NCBI GenBank assembly: GCA_003584895.1
Contig: QVQF01000080.1
Span: forward strand, 1-44,694
Direction: 5' to 3'
DNA length: 44,694 nucleotides
Origin: Methylococcales bacterium
GTDB taxonomy: Bacteria; Pseudomonadota; Gammaproteobacteria; Methylococcales; Methylomonadaceae
Made by a program: the position numbers and the translations under genes. The notes under the pieces were generated by a model. The model searched no databases, had not been told where the DNA came from, and saw nothing but the letters and a program-made list of their open reading frames with translations. Below are positions 33,366-43,274 of this stretch, piece after piece; positions within the stretch are counted from its first letter, which is position 1; each line of letters opens with the position of its first letter.

Positions 33366-34123
33366 TGCGAAATCGACTGTTATTTCCGCTAGTTATTATT
33401 ACCCTTGCCTTATTCTTTTTTGAAATACCCGCATATGCATCTGCAGGCATTGATGCAGTCACGGTAACAACCAACAAACAAGGGGCACAAACCTATAGTG
33501 TTACCTTACAGATACTAGGCCTGATGACTCTATTGACGGTGCTACCAGCACTATTACTGACCATGACCTCCTTTACCCGCATCATGATCGTATTAAGTTT
33601 ACTTAGACAAGCACTAGGAACCGGCCAAGCGCCTAGCAACCAAGTACTATTAGGCTTGTCGCTATTTTTAACCATATTCATCATGACACCTGTATTTGAG
33701 AAAGTTAATACCGAAGCGATTCAACCCTATATGGAAGAGAAAATTGATGCGACTACCGCATTAACTAAGGCTTCAGAACCTTTTCGTGAGTTTATGCAAA
33801 AACAAACACGCGAATCTGACTTACAACTCTTCATCAGAATCTCAGGAAATCCAGACTTACAATCTGCCGAGGACGTCCCCTTTTCTTTACTATTATCAGC
33901 TTATGTCACTAGTGAATTAAAAACAGCTTTTCAAATAGGCTTCTTAATTTTCTTGCCATTTATGATTATCGACCTTGTTGTTGCCAGTGTACTCATGTCC
34001 ATGGGGATGATGATGTTATCTCCGATGATAATATCGCTCCCTTTTAAAATAATGCTTTTTGTTTTAGCTGATGGTTGGTCTTTAATTATGGAAATGTTAG
34101 CAGCAAGTTTTTATGTTAGTTAA
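33365..34123 (+). CDS. fliP: Export gate protein FliP
   Basis: A core subunit of the export gate pore, 252 residues with a cleavable signal peptide (ending near AYASA) and four membrane segments. Diagnostic sequences are [20 protein letters not shown] with [35 protein letters not shown] and the C-terminal [20 protein letters not shown]. It sits in the invariant fliO-P-Q-R order. Confidence 0.98.
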   Translation: MRNRLLFPLVIITLALFFFEIPAYASAGIDAVTVTTNKQGAQTYSVTLQILGLMTLLTVLPALLLTMTSFTRIMIVLSLLRQALGTGQAPSNQVLLGLSLFLTIFIMTPVFEKVNTEAIQPYMEEKIDATTALTKASEPFREFMQKQTRESDLQLFIRISGNPDLQSAEDVPFSLLLSAYVTSELKTAFQIGFLIFLPFMIIDLVVASVLMSMGMMMLSPMIISLPFKIMLFVLADGWSLIMEMLAASFYVS

Positions 34124-34138
34124 AGAGGTGTCAAAATT

Positions 34139-34408
34139 ATGACTCCAGAGACCATTTACAAGGTAAGTCAAGATGCAATGATTATTGCCATCAAGCTGAC
34201 AGCCCCAATATTACTACCTTCCTTAGCAATAGGCCTAATTATTGCTATGTTTCAAGCAGCGACACAGATTAATGAATCAACGCTGACATTTGTGCCTAAA
34301 TTGATTGTTATCGGACTCGTTCTATTAATTATGGGACCCTGGATGTTGCAATTATTTCTCGATTACTTTCAGACCTTAATAAAAGATATTCCGACATTAA
34401 TTGGTTAA
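34139..34408 (+). CDS. fliQ: Export gate protein FliQ
   Basis: An 89-residue protein with two membrane segments. MTPETIYKVSQDAMIIAIKL and GLIIAMFQAATQINESTLTF with VPKLIV are diagnostic for FliQ. It lies 15 bp after fliP and 3 bp before fliR. Confidence 0.97.
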   Translation: MTPETIYKVSQDAMIIAIKLTAPILLPSLAIGLIIAMFQAATQINESTLTFVPKLIVIGLVLLIMGPWMLQLFLDYFQTLIKDIPTLIG

Positions 34409-34411
34409 TCT

Positions 34412-35185
34412 GTGAATTTTACTGAATCTCAAATACTTGGATATGTTTCATCATTTATTTGGCCGTTACTACGCATCAGTGCAATGTTTGTTGCTATGCC
34501 ACTTTTTAGCATTCAAGCAGTACCCGCTAGAATTAGACTACTGCTTTCTTTAGCAATAACGTTTGCGATTATGCCGGTGTTACCGCCTTTTCAAGCGATT
34601 GAAGTGTTTAGTTATGAAGGCATGATAGTCAGCGTTGCACAAATTTTTATAGGCTTATCAATAGGCTTTATTGTGCAAATGGTTTTTTCTATCGTTCTTT
34701 TTGCAGGTGAAAGTATTGCCGCAAGTATGGGACTTGGGTTTGCAGCGATGGTTGACCCACAAAGTGGCCAGCAAGCACCCGTGATTGGGCAACTTTATAC
34801 CATAACAAGCACTTTACTTTTTCTCAGCTTAAATGGCCACTTACTATTGATACAAATGTTAATGGACAGTTTCACCAGCTTACCCATTGGTATAAGCGGA
34901 CTCGTCAAAACGGATATTTGGACCATTATTACCTGGAGTGGACGCATGTTTTCTGGCGGATTATTGCTAGCAATGCCAATTATTATTAGCCTACTACTGG
35001 TTAACATTAGTTTTGGCGTTGCAGCTAGGGCAGCACCACAGTTGAATATTTTTTCTGTGGGTTTCCCTATCACTTTAATACTAGGCATGATATTGATTTG
35101 GCTGACACTACCTGATGCATTAAATCAATTTACTGGAATATTAACAGGCTCTTATGACTTGATAGGGCAATTATTAAGGCTATAG
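34412..35185 (+). CDS. fliR: Export gate protein FliR
   Basis: A 257-residue integral membrane protein with about six hydrophobic segments, completing the FliPQR gate. RISAMFVAMPLF, RIRLLLSLAITFAIMP, SIAASMGLGFAAMVDPQSGQ and RAAPQLNIFSVGFPITLILG are typical. The start is GTG at 34412, 3 bp after fliQ. The 66 bp to flhB contain no clear promoter. Confidence 0.96.
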   Translation: MNFTESQILGYVSSFIWPLLRISAMFVAMPLFSIQAVPARIRLLLSLAITFAIMPVLPPFQAIEVFSYEGMIVSVAQIFIGLSIGFIVQMVFSIVLFAGESIAASMGLGFAAMVDPQSGQQAPVIGQLYTITSTLLFLSLNGHLLLIQMLMDSFTSLPIGISGLVKTDIWTIITWSGRMFSGGLLLAMPIIISLLLVNISFGVAARAAPQLNIFSVGFPITLILGMILIWLTLPDALNQFTGILTGSYDLIGQLLRL

Positions 35186-35251
35186 AAATAGCCTATGTTT
35201 TTTATAACTCGCTTCAGGCATTTATTTACGCTAACCATCATCCACTAAAAT

Positions 35252-36385
35252 ATGTCTGAAGATTCCGATCAAGAAAAAACCGAAGAACCGACCAGTAAGC
35301 GTCTCGACGACGCCCAAAAAAAAGGTCAAATTGCTAGATCTAGGGAATTAAACACCTTTGTCATGCTCATCACCAGCGCCACCCTATTTCTTATGATGGG
35401 CAGCCAGATAGGTCATGGCTTAATAACCATGATGCGAAGCCAGTTCCAACTCAGCCGAGCCATACTTTTTGATGCTCACAGTCCCATCGTTTATTTTAAG
35501 CAAGTGTTGGTTGATGGAGTAATGCTCATCATGCCCTTTATGAGCATAATGGTTGTCGCAGCAATCGCCGCCCCATTAGCGCTAGGTGGATGGATATTTA
35601 GCCTAGAATCATTAGCACCTCAATTAGACAGACTCGATCCTATTAAAGGCATTCCAAGATTATTTGCTGTTCGTGGTTTGATTGAAATGATCAAAGCACT
35701 ACTCAAATTCTTACTCGTTTTCTCTGTAGCCTTTGTCTTATGCAAAAACATACTTAGAGAACTCATTGGCCTTGGTGCCGAACCTTTAGAACAATCTATT
35801 CATCATGGACTTTCACTAATTAGCATGAGCTTTATGGTACTCAGCGTGTCATTAATTATCGTGGTGATGTTTGATGTGCCCTATCAACTATGGGATCACA
35901 GTAAAAAATTAAAAATGACTTTGCAAGAAATAAAAGACGAAATGAAGGAGTCAGAAGGTCGTCCTGAAGTAAAAGCACATCAACGCAGAGTCCGCATGGA
36001 AATGGCACAAAACCAAATGATGACCCAAGTACCGAAAGCTGATGTGATTGTTACTAACCCAACTCACTACGCGATAGCTCTGAAATACGATCAAGACTCC
36101 AATAGCGCCCCCAGAATCATTGCCAAAGGTGTTGATTTAATGGCCGCTCAAATTCGCTTACTAGCGACTAACGCTAACGTACCCTTAGTCGCATCACCAC
36201 CATTGGCTAGAGCCTTATATTATTCTACGGACATAGATAGAGAAATCCCCAAAGAACTATTCTTAGCAGTCGCCCAAGTGCTGGCCTATATTTATCAATT
36301 AAAGATTGCCCAAGAAAACCATTGGGAAGAACCATTACCACCGGAAAACATTAAAATTCCAGATGACTTTAAACAGAGTAGATAA
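35252..36385 (+). CDS. flhB: Export substrate-switch protein FlhB
   Basis: FlhB has an N-terminal membrane domain with four segments and a C-terminal cytoplasmic domain that cleaves itself at NPTH to change export specificity. Here NPTH is at residues 269-272, the same numbering as in enteric bacteria. EKTEEPTSKRLDDAQKKGQI and ARSRE at the start and MTLQEIKDEMKESEGRPEVK in the linker are conserved. It is 377 residues and ends 2 bp before flhA. Confidence 0.98.
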   Translation: MSEDSDQEKTEEPTSKRLDDAQKKGQIARSRELNTFVMLITSATLFLMMGSQIGHGLITMMRSQFQLSRAILFDAHSPIVYFKQVLVDGVMLIMPFMSIMVVAAIAAPLALGGWIFSLESLAPQLDRLDPIKGIPRLFAVRGLIEMIKALLKFLLVFSVAFVLCKNILRELIGLGAEPLEQSIHHGLSLISMSFMVLSVSLIIVVMFDVPYQLWDHSKKLKMTLQEIKDEMKESEGRPEVKAHQRRVRMEMAQNQMMTQVPKADVIVTNPTHYAIALKYDQDSNSAPRIIAKGVDLMAAQIRLLATNANVPLVASPPLARALYYSTDIDREIPKELFLAVAQVLAYIYQLKIAQENHWEEPLPPENIKIPDDFKQSR

Positions 36386-36387
36386 TC

Positions 36388-38481
36388 ATGTTTTATAGCA
36401 AAGCAATCGCAGCATTAAAGCTGCTTGGCAAAGCCGAGTTAGGCGCGCCATTAGTTATCGTTATGATTTTGGCAATGCTCATGTTGCCTTTGCCGGTATT
36501 TTTACTGGATCTATTATTTACGTTTAATATCGCCTTTTCATTAATCATTTTACTTGTGGTTGTTTATACCCTCAAACCACTTGAATTCGCTGCTTTCCCT
36601 ACCGTCATACTATTGGCAACCTTATTACGTTTAGCATTGAACGTCGCATCAACACGCGTTGTATTATTAAATGGCCATAATGGTGGCGATGCTGCAGGTA
36701 AAGTTATCGAGGCTTTTGGTGTCTTTGTCATCGGAGGTAACTTTGCCGTCGGCTTAGTTGTTTTTACTATTCTGGTCATCATTAACTTCATGGTAGTTAC
36801 CAAAGGTGCAGGTCGAGTAGCTGAAGTCGGAGCACGATTTACCTTAGATGCCATGCCCGGCAAACAAATGGCCATCGATGCCGATTTAAATGCCGGCTTA
36901 ATTACCCAAGATGAAGCACGATCAAGACGAGCGGAAGTAGCAACCGAAGCTGATTTTTATGGTTCTATGGATGGTGCTAGTAAATTTGTTCGAGGCGACG
37001 CCATCGCCGGTATTATTATTTTATTCGTAAATATGATTGGTGGCTTAGCCATCGGCATAGGTCAACACAACATGGGCTTTGCCGATGCCGGTAAAGTTTA
37101 TGTACTATTAAGCATTGGCGACGGCTTAGTTGCACAAATTCCCTCATTATTATTATCAACCGCTTCAGCCCTAGTCGTCACCAAAGTGGGTAGTAGCGGT
37201 CAAAATATTGGCCAACAAGTCAGCACTCAATTATTTGACAACCCTAAAGCGCTAATGATTACCGCTGCTGTTATCGGTGCACTAGGCATTATTCCTGGCA
37301 TGCCTAACATGGTATTTATATTACTATCATCAGCATTAGCAGGATCAGCCTATTTTATTGATAAGCGACATAAAACAGCCAAACTGGTCGATACCAATGC
37401 ACCCTTAGCTTTAGAGCAGGCCACTCCAGAAATTAAGGAGCTAGGCTGGGATGATGTGATGCCTGTTGATATTATTGGCCTAGAAATAGGTTATCGATTA
37501 ATCCCCTTAGTCGACAAAAACCAAGGCGGGCAATTAATGTCCCGTATTAAAGGTGTGCGAAAGAAATTATCCCAAGAGCTGGGGTTTTTAATTCCATCCG
37601 TACATATTCGCGACAATCTCGATTTAAACCCAACAGCGTATAGGCTTTCACTGATGGGTGTTACCGTAGGTGAATCTGAAATCATGCCTGAAATGGAAAT
37701 GGCCATTAATCCAGGTCGTGTGTTCGGAACACTTCAAGGCAAAGAATGTAAAGACCCCGCTTTCGGACTAGATGCCGTATGGATAGATCCCAATCAAAAA
37801 GATCACGCCCAAACCCTAGGCTATACCGTTGTTGATCCAGGTACCGTCATAGCGACACATTTAAGTCAAATCTTACAATCTCATGCCCATGAATTATTTG
37901 GCTATGAAGACACTCAAAAAATACTCGAGAACCTAGCTAAATCGGCGCCTAAATTAGTCGAAGATTTAGTACCAAAAACAATCCCACTAGGCCTAGTAGT
38001 CAAAGTTCTACAAAACTTATTACAAGAACGCGTCCCTATTAGAGATATGCGCACTATTGCCGAAACTTTGGCGGAGTATGGCGTCAAGAGTCAAGATCCT
38101 GACATCTTAACCTCTGCAGTACGCGCGTCACTAGGAAGATTAATTATCCATGAAATCAGTGGCATACAAAATGAATTACCTGTTATCACATTAGATTACG
38201 AGTTGGAACAGTTATTGCATAAGTCTTTACAGACAGCGGGAGAGAATGGCGCTGGCATTGAACCAGGACTTGCAGAACAAATGCATACATCATTGCAAGA
38301 AAGTACGCAAAAGATGGAAATGGAAGGACAAACACCCGTGTTACTGGTGTCTTCTTATATTCGCCCTTGGTTAGCCAGATTTGTACGTCATTCAATCCCT
38401 GCATTACATGTCCTGGCATACAATGAAATACCTTCAGATCGTCAGATCAAAGTGGTTTCAACAGTCGGACGCCGTACATAA
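36388..38481 (+). CDS. flhA: Export gate protein FlhA
   Basis: A 697-residue protein with about eight membrane segments in the first half and a cytoplasmic ring domain that docks chaperone-substrate complexes. The conserved FHIPEP-type region reads RFTLDAMPGKQMAIDADLNA with GLI, and GDAIAGIIILFVNMIGGLAI is intact. The cytoplasmic part has LSQILQSHAHELFGYEDTQK and DMRTIAETLAEYG. It starts 2 bp after flhB and is followed by flhF after 16 bp. Confidence 0.98.
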   Translation: MFYSKAIAALKLLGKAELGAPLVIVMILAMLMLPLPVFLLDLLFTFNIAFSLIILLVVVYTLKPLEFAAFPTVILLATLLRLALNVASTRVVLLNGHNGGDAAGKVIEAFGVFVIGGNFAVGLVVFTILVIINFMVVTKGAGRVAEVGARFTLDAMPGKQMAIDADLNAGLITQDEARSRRAEVATEADFYGSMDGASKFVRGDAIAGIIILFVNMIGGLAIGIGQHNMGFADAGKVYVLLSIGDGLVAQIPSLLLSTASALVVTKVGSSGQNIGQQVSTQLFDNPKALMITAAVIGALGIIPGMPNMVFILLSSALAGSAYFIDKRHKTAKLVDTNAPLALEQATPEIKELGWDDVMPVDIIGLEIGYRLIPLVDKNQGGQLMSRIKGVRKKLSQELGFLIPSVHIRDNLDLNPTAYRLSLMGVTVGESEIMPEMEMAINPGRVFGTLQGKECKDPAFGLDAVWIDPNQKDHAQTLGYTVVDPGTVIATHLSQILQSHAHELFGYEDTQKILENLAKSAPKLVEDLVPKTIPLGLVVKVLQNLLQERVPIRDMRTIAETLAEYGVKSQDPDILTSAVRASLGRLIIHEISGIQNELPVITLDYELEQLLHKSLQTAGENGAGIEPGLAEQMHTSLQESTQKMEMEGQTPVLLVSSYIRPWLARFVRHSIPALHVLAYNEIPSDRQIKVVSTVGRRT

Positions 38482-38497
38482 TAGATGAGGTGGCACA

Positions 38498-39898
38498 ATG
38501 AAAATTAAACGTTTTTTTGCAGCGGATATACGCCAAGCAATGCGTATGGTCAAAGAAGAATTAGGCGCAGATGCCGTTATTATGTCTAACAAGACTGTTG
38601 ATGGCGGTATCGAGATTGTTGCTGCACAGGACTTTGATGAGCAAGCCATCCATACTAAATTAGAAGAACAAACTACCGATAAAAAACAATCTACAGCAAG
38701 TAAAGCTAAGAAAATTATTCTGCCTAATTTCGACGCTGCCAAAAAACGCCTGCAACTTCTAGAAAATGAAAGAAAACAAAAAATAGCTGCCGCTAACGCC
38801 CCTGAAAAACCTATGCGCAGAAATATTGATCAATATGTTGGCTATGCCGAAAAAATACAAGTACGTGAAAAACTAACAACAACGATTACACCTGCTAAAA
38901 CCTCTAATGCTGTCGTTAAAGAAACACCTTTAAATGTAACCAACTTAACTGAAAAACAAACCAGCTTATCCGACAAACTGCTTTTGGATATGAGCCAAGA
39001 ACTAAAATATCTTAGAACAACCATGGATACTAAGCTGGCTAATATTAGTAGAACTCATACTTCAAATGTAACGCCTATAAGAAGTGAGCTGCTACTCCGC
39101 TTGATGGACATGAGTATTTCAAAAAAACTCAGCACCATGGTTGCCAATCATTTCATTAACCATAGTGATATTGAAGCGGCTTTGATAAAAGCACAAGAAA
39201 TGTTAATAAAAGTACTTCCTATAGCCACCGATAATTTATTAGAAAATGGCGGCATTATTGCTTTAGTAGGTCCTACTGGCGTCGGAAAAACAACCACTAT
39301 TGCTAAGCTAGCGGCGAACTTTATTTTAAAACACGGCGCCAACCAGGTCGCCTTAATAACTACTGACAATTATCGTATCGGTGCTCATGAGCAAATTAAT
39401 ACTTATGGGCGCATTCTTAATATTCCCGTTCGAGTGGCCTCCAATGCACAAGAATTACGTCACCTGATTAACAGCTTTGCTGATAAACGTCTGATTCTTA
39501 TTGATACCGCAGGAATGAGCCAACGGGATATGAAACTAGTTGAACAAATCAATACCCTACAACAAAACGGCTTATCTATCAGCTTTTATTTAATCATGTC
39601 GGCATCAACAGAATACAAAGCCATGAACGCAATTATTAAAGCTTTTACCATATTTGAACCACAAGCTAGTATCTTGACTAAACTTGATGAGGCCGTTTCA
39701 ATTGGTGCGGCTATTTCCTCTATTATAGAAAACAACCTACCGTTATCTTTTATTACTGATGGCCAACAGGTCCCCGAAGATATACACATTCCTAATGCCC
39801 AGACCTTAATTGAATATTGCGCCAGCGAATTATTAGTTGAAGATGACGTAAATGAATACGAGAACTTTGACTTCAGCATGACACAAGCTTATGCATAA
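38498..39898 (+). CDS. flhF: Flagellar placement GTPase FlhF
   Basis: An SRP-type GTPase that places the flagellum, usually at the cell pole. The basic N-terminal region begins with KIKRFFAADIRQAMRMVKEE and LGADAVIMS, the usual FlhF start. A variable charged linker and the N/G domain follow: P-loop GPTGVGKTT (about 258-266), TTDNYRIGAHEQINTYG, LILIDTAGMSQRD and ILTKLDEAVSIGA. It is 466 residues. Its stop codon overlaps the flhG start by 8 bp, coupling the two number and position regulators. Confidence 0.97.
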   Translation: MKIKRFFAADIRQAMRMVKEELGADAVIMSNKTVDGGIEIVAAQDFDEQAIHTKLEEQTTDKKQSTASKAKKIILPNFDAAKKRLQLLENERKQKIAAANAPEKPMRRNIDQYVGYAEKIQVREKLTTTITPAKTSNAVVKETPLNVTNLTEKQTSLSDKLLLDMSQELKYLRTTMDTKLANISRTHTSNVTPIRSELLLRLMDMSISKKLSTMVANHFINHSDIEAALIKAQEMLIKVLPIATDNLLENGGIIALVGPTGVGKTTTIAKLAANFILKHGANQVALITTDNYRIGAHEQINTYGRILNIPVRVASNAQELRHLINSFADKRLILIDTAGMSQRDMKLVEQINTLQQNGLSISFYLIMSASTEYKAMNAIIKAFTIFEPQASILTKLDEAVSIGAAISSIIENNLPLSFITDGQQVPEDIHIPNAQTLIEYCASELLVEDDVNEYENFDFSMTQAYA

Positions 39899-40763
39899 GC
39901 TACCTAACCCAGCAGACGGAATGAATCCCATGAACAACACAAACCCCGTTCGAGTTATCGCAGTAGCCAGTGGAAAAGGCGGCGTTGGTAAAACCAACTT
40001 ATCCGTTAACTTAGGAATCTCTTTGGCTCAAATGGGTAGAAAAGTGGTACTACTCGATGCAGATATGGGGCTGGCGAATGTTGATATCTTATTAGGCATG
40101 TATCCGCAGTTTAATCTTTCCCATGTGTTATCGGGCGACAAAACCCTAAATGAGATCATGCTCAATGGACCTGATGGTTTAAGGGTCATTCCTGGAGCTT
40201 CAGGCATCCAAAAAATGTCTGAACTTTCAACCTTAGAACAAACTGCCGTGGTACACGCATTTAGCACGCTTGACCAAGACTTAGATGTACTTATTGTAGA
40301 CACCGCTGCTGGCATATCTGCGGGTGTCATTAATTTTGTTAGAGCTTGCCAAGAAGTTATTGTTGTTGTCTGTGATGAGCCTACCTCTCTAACAGACGCC
40401 TATGCTTTTATTAAACTGCTTAACCGAGATTACGGCTTAACTAATTTTCACATCATAACCAATATGGTTAAAACGATTGAACAAGGTGAAGCTTTATTTA
40501 GAAAACTATCCAAAGTAACCGACCATTATCTTGAGGTTACTTTACGCTTCTTAGGACCAGTACTTTTCGATGAAAACCTACGAAGATCTGTTCAAAAACA
40601 AACCCCGTTAGTCATTTCATATCCAGTTAGCAAAGCCTCACTAGCCATAAGATTGATTGCAAAAAAGATCGACGCTTGGCCGATTAATTTTCACTCAGGC
40701 AGTTATATTGAATTCTTTATTGAACGCATGATTCAATATGATTCACAAGTGGGTGCGTCATGA
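39891..40763 (+). CDS. flhG: Flagellar number regulator FlhG (FleN)
   Basis: A MinD-like ATPase that limits flagellar number, in Pseudomonas by restraining FleQ. The deviant Walker A KGGVGKTN, VVLLDADMGLANVDILLG, LIVDTAAGIS and the C-terminal membrane-targeting-like region are present. At 290 residues the length is standard. The first ATG (39891) overlaps flhF; a second Met twelve codons in is also possible. Its stop overlaps fliA by 4 bp. Confidence 0.96.
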   Translation: MHKLPNPADGMNPMNNTNPVRVIAVASGKGGVGKTNLSVNLGISLAQMGRKVVLLDADMGLANVDILLGMYPQFNLSHVLSGDKTLNEIMLNGPDGLRVIPGASGIQKMSELSTLEQTAVVHAFSTLDQDLDVLIVDTAAGISAGVINFVRACQEVIVVVCDEPTSLTDAYAFIKLLNRDYGLTNFHIITNMVKTIEQGEALFRKLSKVTDHYLEVTLRFLGPVLFDENLRRSVQKQTPLVISYPVSKASLAIRLIAKKIDAWPINFHSGSYIEFFIERMIQYDSQVGAS

Positions 40764-41491
40764 GCGCCGTCGCTGTATATAGGTCAGTCAAGGCAAGCAA
40801 TCCTAATGACCAGATCATGCAGCATGCTCCTTTAGTTAAGCGTATCGCCTACCATTTATTAAATAAGCTACCGGACTCTGTTCAGGTCGACGATTTAATT
40901 CAAGCAGGCATGTTAGGCTTATTAGAGGCCATTAAGCACTATGATGCCAGCCAAGGAGCAAGCTTTGATACTTACGCTAGTATTCGTGTCCGTGGGGCTA
41001 TGCTAGACGAAGTACGACGCAATGATTGGACACCTCGTTCGGTACATAAAAAATCAAGAATGGTAAGCAACGCTATACGTTTTCTTGAAAATAAAACAGG
41101 CAACGAAGCCAAAGATATCGAGATAGCCGAGTATTTAGACATAGATATCGAAGAGTATCATCATATACTCCAAGATTCCGTCAATTGTCGTTTATTTAGT
41201 ATCGATGAATTAACAAATACCGACGATCATTTCAGCGATCCGTCTATGAGTAGCCAAGAACAACCACTAAACGATTTAACGCGTAACGGTTTTCAGCAAG
41301 CGCTAACTATCGCCATTGCGCAACTTCCAGAACGTGAGCAATTAGTAATATCACTTTATTATGATGAAGAGCTCAATTTACGAGAAATCGGTGAAGTTTT
41401 AAATATTAGTGAATCCAGAGTCAGTCAAATCAGCAGCCAAGCCGTACTAAGGTTACGATCAAGATTGTCCGAATGGATAAACGATCATTAA
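40760..41491 (+). CDS. fliA: Flagellar sigma factor FliA (sigma-28)
   Basis: A 243-residue sigma factor for late flagellar and chemotaxis genes. Region 2 reads LVKRIAYHLLNKLPDSVQVD with DLIQAGMLGLLEAIKHYD and FDTYASIRVRGAMLDEVRRN with DWTPRS. Region 4 reads LPEREQLVISLYYDEELNLR and EIGEVLNISESRVSQISSQA. It starts inside the end of flhG (ATGA). No cheY, cheZ, cheA or cheB follows, unlike the usual polar-flagellum order. Confidence 0.98.
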   Translation: MSAVAVYRSVKASNPNDQIMQHAPLVKRIAYHLLNKLPDSVQVDDLIQAGMLGLLEAIKHYDASQGASFDTYASIRVRGAMLDEVRRNDWTPRSVHKKSRMVSNAIRFLENKTGNEAKDIEIAEYLDIDIEEYHHILQDSVNCRLFSIDELTNTDDHFSDPSMSSQEQPLNDLTRNGFQQALTIAIAQLPEREQLVISLYYDEELNLREIGEVLNISESRVSQISSQAVLRLRSRLSEWINDH

Positions 41492-41561
41492 GCTGACAAG
41501 CCCATAAAAACCTTTTCTATTTCGACAGCAAAACCAATAACATGATGGCGGCAGATAACTA

Positions 41562-42320
41562 ATGGACATTTTAAGCATCATAGGCTTTCTAGTCAGTATA
41601 GGTGCACTTTTACTCGGCAACTTACTAGAAGGTGGAGTAATAAGCTCGCTGATTAATGGCCCTGCGATCATCATCGTTTTTGGGGGCACGTTAGGTGCAA
41701 CGCTGTTACAGTTTCCACCCGCTATATTCATTAGAAGTGTTGAAATGTTTTTATGGGTTTTTAAACCCACAAAAATAGACCTAGAAACACAAATAGACCA
41801 AATAGTTAAATGGAGTAACATTTCTCGTAAAAGAGGCCTATTAGTTCTTGAAAACTCTATCGATCAAGACTTGGATCCTTTTATACAAAAAAGCTTACAA
41901 CTATTAGTCGATGGTAATGAACCAGATGTTATCGTAGATATATTAGAGCTAGAAATAAGCGTAAAAGAAAGCAGAGACTATCAAGCAGCCAGACTTTACG
42001 AAGCGATGGGCGGCTATGCACCGACTGTCGGCATTATAGGCGCGGTTATGGGCTTAATCCATGTCATGGGAAACCTAGGTGAGCCCGCCCTTTTAGGTAA
42101 AGGCATTGCCACTGCTTTTGTAGCAACCATTTACGGAGTTGCCTCAGCCAATTTAATCTTTTTACCGATAGCCAACAAATTAAAATCTCATATCTATTTC
42201 GAAAACCAAGCCAGAGAAATGATCGCGATAGGCATTGCAGCCATTGCCAACAACGAAAATCCTGTCAATATAAAACTGAAATTAGATGGTTATTTACATC
42301 CAAAAACCAGGATTAAGTAA
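41562..42320 (+). CDS. Stator protein of the MotA/PomA/MotC type
   Basis: A 252-residue inner-membrane stator subunit with four membrane segments, two near the N-terminus and two at about 150-205. The cytoplasmic loop has SRKRGLLVLE (Arg91 and Glu97 match the charged pair that contacts FliG), and the pore-side proline is in YAPTVGIIGAVMGLI (Pro154). Its position after fliA, followed by the MotB-type gene, resembles Pseudomonas motCD. The ion used cannot be decided by eye. The two stator genes overlap by 1 bp (TAATG). A GCAGATAA just before the start is too close to be a FliA promoter. Confidence 0.93.
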   Translation: MDILSIIGFLVSIGALLLGNLLEGGVISSLINGPAIIIVFGGTLGATLLQFPPAIFIRSVEMFLWVFKPTKIDLETQIDQIVKWSNISRKRGLLVLENSIDQDLDPFIQKSLQLLVDGNEPDVIVDILELEISVKESRDYQAARLYEAMGGYAPTVGIIGAVMGLIHVMGNLGEPALLGKGIATAFVATIYGVASANLIFLPIANKLKSHIYFENQAREMIAIGIAAIANNENPVNIKLKLDGYLHPKTRIK

Positions 42321-43270
42321 TGGCAAGGCTTACACGATCACGAAAAAGAAAAGTCACAGAGGATGTCAATAACCATGACCGCTGGATGGTATCTTATGCC
42401 GATTTCATCACCTTATTATTTGCATTTTTTGTGGTCATGTATTCAATATCTTCAGTCAATGAAGGTAAATACAAAACCTTAACCAGCTCCTTAGGTGATG
42501 CCTTTTTAAGCGAAAAAAAACCAAACAAATCGATGGTTAATAATTCTATTGAAAAACCTTTCCTTGAAAGCCAAGAAAACTTAACCGCTGCTTCAGACGT
42601 AATTTCTAAACCCATTCCACTGGATAATCCTACGGTAGTTTTTGATCCTATTACTAATCCTGTTGACCCTCAGAGCACCGAAGACTTAGATCAACGTCGA
42701 GAACTCAGTGAAGGTATTTTAAAAGAACGAAGACAACTCAAAAAAGTATCAGAACAATTAGAAAAAGCTTTAGGAACCTTTATTGATGACAAACTCATTT
42801 CAGTTAAGCGCAATGATTATTGGGTCACTATAGAAATGAATAGTGAGTTATTATTTTTAAGCGGCGAAGCCATCTTATCTAAAAAAGCACAACCCGCACT
42901 CAAGAAAATAGCTGAAGTCATTAATCCATTACCTAATGTCATTAATGTCGAAGGCCACACTGACAATATACCTATAGGCACCACACAGTTCCCCTCAAAT
43001 TGGGATTTATCATCAGCAAGAGCTACCTCTGTCGTGCAAGAATTTGTTACCGAAGGCATTAATCCAACCCGTTTATCAGCCATAGGTTACGGTGAGTTTC
43101 ATCCTATAGATGACAATAAAACAGATGCAGGTCGTTTTAAAAATAGACGGGTCATATTAGTACTCATGTCACAAGCGTTTGCTCGTTATGGCGCTAATGA
43201 CGAAGAACGAGCTAAATTATTAAACTTAGTACCTAGCGCTCTTAATAATGAAGATAGTCATCCTAACTAA
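42320..43270 (+). CDS. Stator protein of the MotB/MotD type
   Basis: A 316-residue stator subunit with one N-terminal membrane segment carrying the ion-binding aspartate (WMVSYADFITLLFAFFVVMY, Asp28). A periplasmic linker follows, then a C-terminal OmpA-like peptidoglycan-binding domain (INVEGHTDNIPIG, WDLSSARATSVV, LSAIGYGEFHPI, RFKNRRVILVL). It is translated with the MotA-type gene. A strongly polar linker of about 100 residues would contain the plug helix. Confidence 0.94.
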   Translation: MARLTRSRKRKVTEDVNNHDRWMVSYADFITLLFAFFVVMYSISSVNEGKYKTLTSSLGDAFLSEKKPNKSMVNNSIEKPFLESQENLTAASDVISKPIPLDNPTVVFDPITNPVDPQSTEDLDQRRELSEGILKERRQLKKVSEQLEKALGTFIDDKLISVKRNDYWVTIEMNSELLFLSGEAILSKKAQPALKKIAEVINPLPNVINVEGHTDNIPIGTTQFPSNWDLSSARATSVVQEFVTEGINPTRLSAIGYGEFHPIDDNKTDAGRFKNRRVILVLMSQAFARYGANDEERAKLLNLVPSALNNEDSHPN

Positions 43271-43274
43271 AACT

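Noticed and set aside
35210-35230. AGGCATTTATTTACGC as a sigma-54 promoter for flhB
   Set aside because: The spacing is GG-N11-GC, one base too long for sigma-54, and the TGG is missing.
41551-41558. GCAGATAA resembling a FliA -10 before the MotA-type gene
   Set aside because: It ends 4 bp before the start codon and lacks a TAAA element at the right distance, so it would give a leaderless transcript without support.
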